In this document: positions 1-7,748 of the stretch, piece by piece
How positions within the stretch are numbered: position 1 is the first letter of the stretch
How the letters are laid out: each line of letters begins with the position of its first letter
Assembly: GCA_028285285.1 (NCBI GenBank)
Contig: JANQPW010000314.1
Coordinates: 1 to 10,159, forward strand
DNA length: 10,159 nucleotides
DNA from: Silvanigrellales bacterium
GTDB taxonomy: Bacteria; Bdellovibrionota_B; Oligoflexia; Silvanigrellales; Silvanigrellaceae
Reading direction: 5' to 3'
Notes under the pieces: model-generated
What the model was told of the DNA's origin: nothing
Seen by the model: only the letters and a program-made list of their open reading frames with translations
Database searches by the model: none
Program-made: the position numbers and the translations under genes

Positions 1-35
1 TGTATCTGATAAGGTTAAACGAGACGAGCACCAGC

Positions 36-42
36 AAGGGAG
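36..42 (+). promoter_or_regulatory. Ribosome binding site of prkA
   Basis: AAGGGAG lies 5 bases before the ATG at 48 and supports that start. The 47 bases before the gene hold no other recognisable element, and any promoter probably lies partly outside the window. Confidence 0.6.
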
Positions 43-47
43 AGAGC

Positions 48-2333
48 ATGCACCAGACGCCATCTGAGAGTCTGAACTCAAAGGATCTCCTCGTGCAGAT
101 CAGTGGAAGGTCGCAGTCGATTTTTCGCGATGAAAACTACATTTTGTCCTTCTCCGAGTTTCTCGACACCTTCATCGAAAACCCGGAAAATCTGAGCCGA
201 AACTCAGCAGCCTATTTCTGGGACATGATCCACTACTTTGGAATCGAAGAGTCTGCAGAAACGCAAAAAAATGGTGAAGCCACACGGAGATTTCGCCTCT
301 TTTCCGAGCAACGATTTCGCTACAGACCGGCGATCGTGGGCCAGGAAAACGCCCACGAGCAGATCTATCAAGTGATCGAGCAGTTTTCGCGGCAGGGAAA
401 AGTTGACAAACTCATTATGCTGCATGGCCCCAACGGTTCCAGCAAGTCTTCAACGATCGAAACATTGGGTGCCGCACTCGAAGAATACTCAAAAACGACC
501 GAAGGAGCGATCTACCGATTCAACTGGATCTTTCCCAGCGACAAGATCGATCCCGACCTTGCACAAACCGGCGCTGCGAACACCCGCATTGGTTTTGGGG
601 GAGCCGACCAGAAACGCGCAGCAATGAGCAGCTTCGCTCACATCAGCGAAGAAGACACCATGTGTCGCATTGTGAGTGAATTCAAAGAGAACCCCCTGTT
701 TCTTTTGAGCCCAGAAGAGCGGGTTAACCTCTACCGAAAAGCCTTTGAGAAGAAACACGGCAAGGCGCCAAGAGAGGAAGACATTCCGGCCAATCTCTAC
801 TTGGGTGCACTCAGTTCAAAGTCAAAGAAAATCTTCGATGCTCTCAGTGTGGCCTACAAAGGTGACCTTGAACTGGTGTTCAAACACGTGCAGGTGGAGC
901 GATTCACCTTGAGCTCTCGATACCGCACCGGAATTGCCACAGTCGAACCCCAAATGAACATTGATGCCCAAGACAGACAACTCACCATGGAAAAAAGCTA
1001 CCAAAACCTTCCACCGGTGTTGCAAAACATTCGGATCTTTGAGCCAACCGGTGAGTTGATTGACGCTAATCGCGGTTACATCGAGTTTTCCGATCTGCTC
1101 AAGCGTCCAGTTGAAGCGTTTAAGTACCTTCTCACCACCATTGAAAAGATGCAGATCAATCTTGCCTCGGGAATTGCCACGCTCGACATGCTGATGCTAG
1201 CCAGCTCCAACGAGAAACACCTCGACGCCTTTAAAGCGAGCCCCGACTGGCCTTCCTTCAAAGGGCGTATTGAACTTGTTCGAGTGCCCTATCTTCTGAA
1301 GTCAAAACAAGAAGAGCTGATCTATCAAGAAGATGCCAAGATCATTGAAAACAATAAACCCATTGGACCTCACTGCATGAGCTTACTGGCACGTTGGGCC
1401 GTGCTCACACGACTGCGCCAACCCGACCCCGAGAGCTATGATTTCAGCGTGCGGGGGCTGATTTCAAAACTCGATCCCTTTGAAAAGCTAGCACTCTACG
1501 ACTGCACCGAACTGTCGGAGAAGTTTTCAGACGACGAGAAGAAAACCCTTGCCAAGATTCGCGGCCAAATCATGAAGGAGTGCCAAAGCACCGTGGCCTA
1601 CGAGGGACGGTTTGGAGCGAGCCCTCGCGAAATGAAAATGCTTCTTTACTTTGCTTCACAAAACACCAAATGTGACAGTGTTTCGGCAATAGCCGTGTTC
1701 GATGAAATCGAAAAGCTTATCAAAGACCGCTCTGTTTACGACTACCTCCAGTTTGAAACCCGGGGGCACTACCATGATGTGGGTGAGTTTTTGAAGTTCG
1801 TTAAACGTCAGTATGGAGAGCTGTTTCATCGGGAATTTCTTGCGGCTCTCAACCTTTTTGATGAAACCCAGTATCTCGAAGCTTTCAGTCGCTATCTGAA
1901 CCACATTGTCGCTGCCCTGAAACACGAAAAAGTCGAGAACCCCATCACCGGAAAACACGAAGAACCGAGCCAACAAGTCATGGAGGACATGGAAAAGCTG
2001 CTCGGTATCGACAAAGACCACAAAGATCATCGCGAACGTTTTGTTTCGCGAGTGGCCAGTTGGAAGGTCGAAAACCCAGAATCTGAGTTGGACCTGCCCA
2101 AGGTTTTTAAAGCCGAACTCAGCACGATCTCAAGCCGGATCTACGAAGGCAAGAAGGAGCTCATTCAGTCCATTCTCGACGGCATGCTCACTCACGGATC
2201 TGACGACTACGAGAAACTCAATGAAGAGACCAAAGCCTTGTGCGAGGCCACTTTTGACAATCTTCAACAAAGATTTGGGTACACCCGAAAAACGACTTGG
2301 GATAGCTTGATCTTCTTAAGGAACTTCAGCTGA
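48..2333 (+). CDS. prkA: PrkA/YeaG-family AAA+ serine protein kinase, long form (761 aa)
   Basis: This is a cytoplasmic P-loop protein of the PrkA family; members are reported as Ser/Thr kinases with an AAA+ core, and E. coli YeaG acts in starvation and stress responses. Visible features are a conserved-looking N-terminal segment (about residues 30-65), a Walker A loop GPNGSSKS at 127-134, a Walker B-like NRGYIEF at about 341-347, the sensor-like LASSNEKHLDAF near 384-395, and RIELVRVPYLLKSKQEE near 407-422. The last matches the DRIYIVKVPYCL-type block of YeaG, from memory. A PrkA C-terminal-type region follows, with SPREMKMLL as a landmark. At 761 aa it is about 120 residues longer than YeaG (about 640), mainly through its C-terminal tail. 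Walker A has Ser rather than Gly before the Lys. The usual partners yeaH (DUF444) and spoVR are not in view. The gene is convergent with the S41 protease gene and overlaps it by 18 bases. Family is fairly certain; substrate is unknown. Confidence 0.87.
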   Translation: MHQTPSESLNSKDLLVQISGRSQSIFRDENYILSFSEFLDTFIENPENLSRNSAAYFWDMIHYFGIEESAETQKNGEATRRFRLFSEQRFRYRPAIVGQENAHEQIYQVIEQFSRQGKVDKLIMLHGPNGSSKSSTIETLGAALEEYSKTTEGAIYRFNWIFPSDKIDPDLAQTGAANTRIGFGGADQKRAAMSSFAHISEEDTMCRIVSEFKENPLFLLSPEERVNLYRKAFEKKHGKAPREEDIPANLYLGALSSKSKKIFDALSVAYKGDLELVFKHVQVERFTLSSRYRTGIATVEPQMNIDAQDRQLTMEKSYQNLPPVLQNIRIFEPTGELIDANRGYIEFSDLLKRPVEAFKYLLTTIEKMQINLASGIATLDMLMLASSNEKHLDAFKASPDWPSFKGRIELVRVPYLLKSKQEELIYQEDAKIIENNKPIGPHCMSLLARWAVLTRLRQPDPESYDFSVRGLISKLDPFEKLALYDCTELSEKFSDDEKKTLAKIRGQIMKECQSTVAYEGRFGASPREMKMLLYFASQNTKCDSVSAIAVFDEIEKLIKDRSVYDYLQFETRGHYHDVGEFLKFVKRQYGELFHREFLAALNLFDETQYLEAFSRYLNHIVAALKHEKVENPITGKHEEPSQQVMEDMEKLLGIDKDHKDHRERFVSRVASWKVENPESELDLPKVFKAELSTISSRIYEGKKELIQSILDGMLTHGSDDYEKLNEETKALCEATFDNLQQRFGYTRKTTWDSLIFLRNFS

Positions 2334-4901
2334 GGCTCGGAGCCGACCACCCACGATCTCCGCAAGCGACGTGCGACCCACAATGCTCCCCAAGCGATTG
2401 CGCAGCAAAAGTCCAATCACCCCATCAAAAGGCTTGGCCTGAGGAAGGCTGCCGCGCTTGTAGGAGACTTCGAGCGCGGCAGTGCGGCAACGGTCGGCAC
2501 TCACCCCACTCGAATGAAGCGGTCTTATCGTGATGTTTCGATCTGTGAAGCCAGCAACAATCACCTCGCAGCCCCCCGCGGATCCATCGGGCACCTGGTA
2601 TTCAGCAACCACTCGAAAACGCCGCTCGGCTGAGTCGGCTCTGCCAGTGTGTTCCACAACAGTGACTTTAACCTGCTCGAGAGGTTTTGCGCGCGGCCAA
2701 TCAAGCCCACTCACATCAACCCGACCCAAAAGCCGACCTGCTGCGCTAGAGTGAGTTTTGATGAAAACCTCCACCTGCCTGCTCGGAGTTTGGGTCGAGG
2801 TCCAAAGAGACCAAAACAATCGCGGAGAAGGGATACGCCACACATTTCCGCGTTCCCGTAACGCGTTGGTTTTCACAAACTGCCAGACACTTGGCTTCTC
2901 TGTCTCTCCGGTCAAAACAAATCCCAGCAAAAAGCCGTCTGGCAACACACGTCGAAGCTGGGCAAGATCTTTGCTCGCCACCACCAACTCGCCCGACGAG
3001 CTCCAAGTCAATTGAACCTCTGGCAGGGGAACCTGCACAAGTTGAGACTCAGACTCAGAAAAAAAACGCGCAGCGGGTCCATTGCCCTTTTCTTCGAGGG
3101 CCGACGCAATGCGCAAATTCTCATCTTCTCTGACCTCACTCAGAACCTCTTGAAACCGAGTCGAAATTTTCCAGAAGCTATCGGGCGAGTCAGCGAGTCG
3201 ATCGAGAGTTGAGAGTGCCACTCGAATATAAGGATCTTCTTCTCTACGGCTCAGTTGATCACTGTTTTCATTGCTTGGATAGGAAAAACTCAGGGGCCCC
3301 AACGCATTCATCCTTGAAAGATCGTCGGAATTGAGGGCCCAGAACCAACTCTTGGGGTCACCTTCAAAAAAACGAGCCGGGCTCACTGCCCCTCCCCCAA
3401 TAGGATTGTCGAGGTGATGCAACAAGTCTTCTTCACGCCGATGCTCGCTGCTCCCTGCGATCCACATTTCTCCTTCTTTCAGTTGAGCAAGCCTGACCTC
3501 AATATGAGGCGAAATTCCTGTGTTTTGAATGCTCATACCAACCGGAGTGAAGTAGTGGGCAATGGTTAACTTCAAGGCGCCGAACCCCGGCAGCTCGAAG
3601 AGGCTCTGCACACTTCCCTTGCCAAAAGATCGCTCCCCGATCACAAGGGCACGTCCAGAGTCTTTAAGAGCACCGGCAACAATCTCGCTTGCACTTGCAG
3701 AGCTTGAGTTGATCAACACAACGACCGGTAAGTTCACCAAACGGCTCTCGGTAGCATTCTCGTTTTGCGTATCATACCTCGACTTTGTCACCACAATTTT
3801 TCCGCGAGAAAGAAAGAGATCGCTCACCTGGACCGCTTGATCCAAAAGACCACCCGGATTCCCTCTGAGATCGAGGATCAACGCGCGGAGCGCTCCTTGT
3901 GATTCACTCAGAGCCTTGATGTAAGCATCATATATTTCTTGAGAAGTTCGACTTGAAAAACCAGTCACCTTGAGATGAAGAATGTTGGGGTGGCTCGGGA
4001 TGTGACGTTTTTCAACAGAGTGCGTTGGGATCTCTTCGCGTGAAAACAGCGTTTTGAGAACCCGACGAGAACGAGGACGAAACAGCCAAACGGGAAGAGG
4101 GCCACCCTGAGTCTCGCTCCTGATCGTCGCCAAAACATCGTCAATACTATTGAAGTTCACTCGGGTGTCACCCACACGAATCAGGATGTCATTGGGCTCC
4201 ACACCGGCGAGATGTGCCGGTGAGTTGGGAACAATCTCACGCACAAAGGGCATTCCGTGGAAGTCGTTGATCACAACTCCGACACCACCGAACTGCCCTC
4301 TGGTACCACCTTTCAGCTCTGCATACTCCTTTTCATTGAGAAAAGAGCTGTGTGGGTCTAAGCCATGCAAATATTCGTTGGTGAACATCCCAAAAATCTC
4401 CCCGGCTGGCTTGATCTTCAGGTCTTCAAGCCACTGGAGGAGGGCAGCCGCCAATTCCCCTTCTTGAAAGACATTCTCCGTTTCTACGGCCCGGTAGATG
4501 AGACTTTGGCCGGGAATTGAAAAAAGATAACTTCCTGGGGTCACTGTGCGTATGGAAGAAGGTGGAGGTGTTCCGACCTCCGGATCTGGCACATGTTTCC
4601 AATCCAACCCTTCAACGAAGGTCTTGAGCTTCAAAAAGGATTCTTCAAAAAGAGCCTCCGCCTCAAGCCGGTCTGGAACCACATAGTGCTGATCAACCAC
4701 ACGATGGAGCTGTTTAAATGCCCGAAAAACAGCCCCATCGTAACGCGGAGTGACATATCGGGTCGTTGTGGTGGAAGGAATGCGAGCCGACTTCATACCC
4801 TGTCGCAACCGAACCATGACAGGGTCTGTCCACCAAAGCAGAACCGAAACAGCTGCGAGGCCTATGAATCCCATCGCCAGAATCAGTCTCGTTGCTCTCA
4901 T
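2316..4901 (-). CDS. S41-family C-terminal processing protease with PDZ domain and long C-terminal extension
   Basis: This 861-aa protein is a predicted membrane-anchored or secreted carboxyl-terminal processing (Ctp/Prc-type) serine protease acting in the periplasm. An N-terminal hydrophobic segment (about residues 6-24) after MRATR is a signal anchor. Residues 50-200 form a helical N-terminal region, and a PDZ domain spans about 203-285 (GGVGVVI, then IVPNSPAHLAGVEPNDILIRV). The S41 core covers about 300-470: DLRGNPGGLLDQAV near 344-357, SASASEI with predicted nucleophile Ser403, and SFGKGSVQ with predicted general base Lys428. Their 25-residue spacing matches Prc Ser452/Lys477. The remaining 390 or so residues extend beyond the usual Ctp core. 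I recognise no domain there; parts look beta-rich, with runs such as QVKVTVVE. An SD-like AAGG sits 6 bases before the ATG. The gene lies 87 bases downstream of glmS on the same strand, so it could share that transcript or have its own promoter. No close CtpA/Prc subclass is assigned. Confidence 0.9.
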   Translation of the reverse strand: MRATRLILAMGFIGLAAVSVLLWWTDPVMVRLRQGMKSARIPSTTTTRYVTPRYDGAVFRAFKQLHRVVDQHYVVPDRLEAEALFEESFLKLKTFVEGLDWKHVPDPEVGTPPPSSIRTVTPGSYLFSIPGQSLIYRAVETENVFQEGELAAALLQWLEDLKIKPAGEIFGMFTNEYLHGLDPHSSFLNEKEYAELKGGTRGQFGGVGVVINDFHGMPFVREIVPNSPAHLAGVEPNDILIRVGDTRVNFNSIDDVLATIRSETQGGPLPVWLFRPRSRRVLKTLFSREEIPTHSVEKRHIPSHPNILHLKVTGFSSRTSQEIYDAYIKALSESQGALRALILDLRGNPGGLLDQAVQVSDLFLSRGKIVVTKSRYDTQNENATESRLVNLPVVVLINSSSASASEIVAGALKDSGRALVIGERSFGKGSVQSLFELPGFGALKLTIAHYFTPVGMSIQNTGISPHIEVRLAQLKEGEMWIAGSSEHRREEDLLHHLDNPIGGGAVSPARFFEGDPKSWFWALNSDDLSRMNALGPLSFSYPSNENSDQLSRREEDPYIRVALSTLDRLADSPDSFWKISTRFQEVLSEVREDENLRIASALEEKGNGPAARFFSESESQLVQVPLPEVQLTWSSSGELVVASKDLAQLRRVLPDGFLLGFVLTGETEKPSVWQFVKTNALRERGNVWRIPSPRLFWSLWTSTQTPSRQVEVFIKTHSSAAGRLLGRVDVSGLDWPRAKPLEQVKVTVVEHTGRADSAERRFRVVAEYQVPDGSAGGCEVIVAGFTDRNITIRPLHSSGVSADRCRTAALEVSYKRGSLPQAKPFDGVIGLLLRNRLGSIVGRTSLAEIVGGRLRASAEVP

Positions 4902-4988
4902 GCGCCGCCTTGGCTCTCATCGACATTGGATAGCCTCTAAACTAACAAAGATACACCATCATGGCTGGGAGAGGCTTGCCGCCCGCGA

Positions 4989-6839
4989 TCACTCAACTGT
5001 GACACTCTTCGCAAGGTTACGTGGCTGATCCACGTCGGTACCCTTGTGAACAGCGACCCAATAAGCAAAAAGTTGAGCCGGAAGGGTTGTCAAAAAGGGC
5101 ACAACCCAAGCCTCAACCTCTGGAATCTCAATCATTTCATCAGAAATCGACTTCAGCTCAGTGTCTCCCACCGTGCCAATGGAAATGATTTTTCCACCCC
5201 GAGAACGAATCTCTTCGATATTGGAGAGCGTTTTGTCTCTATACGCATCACGAGGACATATGCAGACCACAACCATGTTTTCGTCGACCAGCGCTATGGG
5301 GCCGTGCTTCAGCTCACCGGCTGCATACCCCTCAGCATGAATATAGGAAAGTTCTTTCAACTTGAGGGCGCCTTCAAGTGCGACGGGATAATGAGGACCC
5401 CGTCCAATAAACAAGATGCTTGTGTTGTTTTTGTATTTGTTGGCAATGGATTCCAATGACTCAGTTTGAGTGAGGAAGGACTCAACGTACCGAGGAACCC
5501 GAAACAAAGCGTCTGTTTTTGCCAAAATTTCCGCAGCGGTCATTCGCTGTGTTTGCTGCGCAGTGGCAAGAGAAATGAGCATGAGAGAAAGCACTTGTGC
5601 CGTAAAGGCTTTGGTTGAAGCCACACCAATCTCTGGGCCAGCGCGCATGAGCGACTCGGCCGCACAAACGTGGCCAATGCTACTTCCCGGCACGTTCACC
5701 AACGCCAGACATTGAGCACCTCTCTCTTTCGCTAATTTGATCGCTTGAAGTGTGTCTGCGGTCTCACCACTCTGGGAAATAGCTATGGCCAAGGACGCTG
5801 ATGAGCAGGTGTTGGTTTTGTAGCGATACTCGCTTGCAAGCTCCACCATTACGGGAAGACCCAAAGCTTCTTCCATGGCGTACCGAGCCAGCATGCCGGC
5901 ATAAAAACTGGTTCCGCAAGCAATAATGTGTATGTTCTCAATCTCTTTGAGGTCGAGCCCCTGAATTCCCAACTCTTCGAGACTCAGCAACCCAGTGTTG
6001 CGATCGACCCTTCCCGTCAGAGTTTCACCCAAAGAAGTGGGCTGATCGTGAATTTCCTTCAGCATGAAATGCTTGAAGCCACCCTTCTCAATCATGGCCG
6101 AGGTCCACGGCACCCTCTTAAAGGGCCGGTCTACAGGAGTGCCATCGGCTTGATACAAGGAGATTCCCTCTGCCCGAAGCAAGGCATACTCCTTGTCTTC
6201 CATCATCAGAAGGTCTTGGGTGTGCTCGACCAAAGCTGTCATTCCCGAAGCCATTAAACTCAAGTTGCCTTTGCGGCCCAACACAACAGGGGAACCCATC
6301 TTGACCACAAACAACACTGAGGGATCTTCTAAGCAAAGAATGCCGAAAGCATAGGAACCTTCCAATTCCTTCATCAAAAGCTGAATGGCTTTTTCCATTC
6401 TGTCGGCCGCAGGTTTTTGAGAGTCTTGCTGCTGAAAAAGATGGTCGAGCAAATGAGCCGCGGCCTCTGTGTCCGTTTCACTTTGAAATGCGTAGCCGAA
6501 TCCAGTGACCTGCTCGCGGATAGATCGAAAGTTCTCAACGATGCCGTTGTGGAGAACCACGATCTTACGAGAAGTGTGGGGGTGTGCATTGAGCTCGGTG
6601 GGTTTCCCATGAGTGGCCCACCGAGTGTGGCCCATGCCCACAAACGCCGACTCTGGCATGTGGCGCAGCTTTGCCTTCAGGTTTTTCAGTTTGCCTTCGG
6701 CGCGTTGCACATAGACTTCACCATCCGCGATCATGGCAACCCCAGCAGAATCATAGCCACGATACTCAAGTCTTTTTAGGCCATCAAAGAGAAAATCTGC
6801 GTCTTGGGCCTCTCCAACATAGCCAATCACTCCACACAT
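4989..6839 (-). CDS. glmS: Glutamine--fructose-6-phosphate aminotransferase (isomerizing), GlmS
   Basis: GlmS converts fructose-6-phosphate and glutamine to glucosamine-6-phosphate in the cytoplasm, the committed step of UDP-GlcNAc synthesis for peptidoglycan and lipopolysaccharide. The 616-aa length is normal (E. coli 609). The N-terminal MCGVIGYVG supplies the Cys nucleophile of the Ntn-type glutaminase once Met is removed, followed by RLEYRGYDSAG and the GHTRWATHG motif. The isomerase half has two SIS domains: IACGTSFYAG, SQSGETADT and ASTKAFTAQ in the first, and GRGPHYPVALEGALKLKE plus AGELKHGPIAL in the second. The C-terminus DQPRNLAKSVTVE is the conserved synthase tail. AAAGGA 7 bases upstream of the ATG is a good ribosome binding site. 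The gene starts 24 bases after the GlmU-like gene, so the two are almost certainly cotranscribed. That gap leaves no room for a glmS ribozyme. Confidence 0.98.
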   Translation of the reverse strand: MCGVIGYVGEAQDADFLFDGLKRLEYRGYDSAGVAMIADGEVYVQRAEGKLKNLKAKLRHMPESAFVGMGHTRWATHGKPTELNAHPHTSRKIVVLHNGIVENFRSIREQVTGFGYAFQSETDTEAAAHLLDHLFQQQDSQKPAADRMEKAIQLLMKELEGSYAFGILCLEDPSVLFVVKMGSPVVLGRKGNLSLMASGMTALVEHTQDLLMMEDKEYALLRAEGISLYQADGTPVDRPFKRVPWTSAMIEKGGFKHFMLKEIHDQPTSLGETLTGRVDRNTGLLSLEELGIQGLDLKEIENIHIIACGTSFYAGMLARYAMEEALGLPVMVELASEYRYKTNTCSSASLAIAISQSGETADTLQAIKLAKERGAQCLALVNVPGSSIGHVCAAESLMRAGPEIGVASTKAFTAQVLSLMLISLATAQQTQRMTAAEILAKTDALFRVPRYVESFLTQTESLESIANKYKNNTSILFIGRGPHYPVALEGALKLKELSYIHAEGYAAGELKHGPIALVDENMVVVCICPRDAYRDKTLSNIEEIRSRGGKIISIGTVGDTELKSISDEMIEIPEVEAWVVPFLTTLPAQLFAYWVAVHKGTDVDQPRNLAKSVTVE

Positions 6840-6863
6840 GTCTTTTTCCTTTGTTTCGTTGGG

Positions 6864-7643
6864 TCACTTTGACTGTTCTTGCAGTTTCCGCTGCAAAATA
6901 GCAGTGACCTCGGCCAACTGTTCTTGGGTATTGACACCTCGAAGCTCGTCTTCCGACGTGCTGCAACTCACCCCCACCTTCAGACCGCGTTTGCGAGCCA
7001 AAGCGGGGACCTCAGTCAGATAGTATTCCTGGGCTCTGTTGTCTGTTGTGAGATCCGCAAGAAGACCTTCAGCCTCAGAGAACGCAACACACATGATCCC
7101 TGAGTTGCAAAGACGCACGCGGGCTTCTTCTTCGGTGCAGTCTTTCTGCTCTCGAATGCTCAAAAACTCTCCCGACGCATCTTGCAAAATACGTCCATAA
7201 CCAAAAGGATTAGCAGCCTCAAACCCAAGAATGGAGACAGCATTCTCCGATTTTTTATGAAACGCAAAAAAGTCTGAGAACGTTTGAGTTGTCACCAAAG
7301 GCGTGTCTCCCACGGTGACCAAAAAACTTTCGGGAGGCGGCAAACCACTCGCTTTCAGACCTGCCAAACCCACACGAGCGGCATCTCCTGTGCCGCGTGC
7401 AACCTCCTGGTAAGCACAGCAAATGGGAAGCTGCTGCTCTGCCGAATAGTTTTTCACACACTGGGCAACCACATCATGAAGCGGAGAAATCACAACGGCG
7501 ATCTGGCTCACCCCAGCCCTTCTGAGTGCATCGAGAGGCCACAAAATCATTTGTTTTCCCAAGATGTCGTGTGCAACTTTCGGCAAAGTCGATTTCATCC
7601 GGGTGCCCTGTCCAGCCGCCAGCACAATTCCCGCTAGAGTCAT
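6864..7643 (-). CDS. glmU: GlmU-like uridylyltransferase, N-terminal domain only (259 aa)
   Basis: The protein matches the N-terminal pyrophosphorylase domain of GlmU, which couples UTP and GlcNAc-1-phosphate to give UDP-GlcNAc. The nucleotide-binding loop LAAGQGTRMKSTLPK is at 8-22 (Arg15, Lys22). Other site residues also have counterparts: Gln79 with GTG at 84-86, metal-ligand Asp113 in VGDTP, GYG at 148-150, Glu165 in REQKD, Asn180 in CNSGI, EYYLTEV near 206-212, and Asn238 in GVNTQ. These correspond to E. coli Q76, G81-T82, D105, E154, N169 and N227. The catalytic site therefore looks intact. The protein ends just after this domain, so the left-handed beta-helix acetyltransferase (about 200 residues in E. 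coli GlmU, 456 aa) is missing. glmS begins 24 bases later, leaving no room for a frameshifted remnant. GAGGGGG lies 8 bases before the ATG. Another sugar-1-phosphate could be the substrate, but the glmS linkage favours GlcNAc-1-P. Confidence 0.88.
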   Translation of the reverse strand: MTLAGIVLAAGQGTRMKSTLPKVAHDILGKQMILWPLDALRRAGVSQIAVVISPLHDVVAQCVKNYSAEQQLPICCAYQEVARGTGDAARVGLAGLKASGLPPPESFLVTVGDTPLVTTQTFSDFFAFHKKSENAVSILGFEAANPFGYGRILQDASGEFLSIREQKDCTEEEARVRLCNSGIMCVAFSEAEGLLADLTTDNRAQEYYLTEVPALARKRGLKVGVSCSTSEDELRGVNTQEQLAEVTAILQRKLQEQSK

Positions 7644-7672
7644 CTGAGCCGCCCCCTCAACATTCTGAATTT

Positions 7673-7701
7673 TTCACAAAGTCAAAATTTAGGTCTAGTA
7701 T
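7673..7701 (+). promoter_or_regulatory. Predicted sigma70-type promoter for the GHMP kinase gene
   Basis: TTCACA (7673-7678, 5 of 6 consensus) and TAGTAT (7696-7701, 4 of 6) are separated by an ideal 17 bases. Transcription would start near 7708. The ATG at 7709 and GTG at 7713 would then lie at the transcript's very 5' end, which favours the ATG at 7749. The perfect palindrome TTACGTAA occupies 7701-7708. Confidence 0.5.
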
Positions 7702-7726
7702 TACGTAAATGAGTGGGCAATGGCAA
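7697..7726 (-). promoter_or_regulatory. Predicted sigma70-type promoter for the glmU-glmS unit
   Basis: On the minus strand TTGCCA (7726-7721) is followed after 18 bases by AATACT (7702-7697, 4 of 6 consensus). The position suits transcription starting about 50 bases before the glmU-like ATG at 7643. It overlaps the -10 box of the opposing promoter. Prediction by eye only. Confidence 0.4.
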
Positions 7727-7733
7727 TTTTTGC

Positions 7734-7740
7734 AAGGGGG
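7734..7740 (+). promoter_or_regulatory. Ribosome binding site that decides the GHMP kinase start
   Basis: AAGGGGG lies 8 bases before the ATG at 7749. The in-frame GTG at 7713 has no comparable purine-rich stretch before it, so 7749 is the preferred start. Confidence 0.65.
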
Positions 7741-7748
7741 TTTCGCAG

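Noticed and set aside
4932..4976. Inverted repeat AGCCTCT/AGAGGCT between glmS and the S41 protease gene, as a terminator
   Set aside because: Only 7 paired bases around a 31-base loop and no T-run follows; likely chance.
6840..6863. glmS ribozyme or other leader control before glmS
   Set aside because: Only 24 bases separate the genes and they hold just an RBS, far too short for the ribozyme.
7721..7733. Possible sigma54 promoter (TGGC ... TTGC) upstream of the GHMP kinase
   Set aside because: Only 8 bases separate the GG and GC elements instead of the required 10, and the implied start site would fall in or beyond the RBS.
7713..7748. GTG start for the GHMP kinase at 7713
   Set aside because: No good RBS precedes it, it sits about 5 bases from the predicted transcription start, and the added 12 residues do not look conserved; ATG 7749 has AAGGGGG at ideal spacing.
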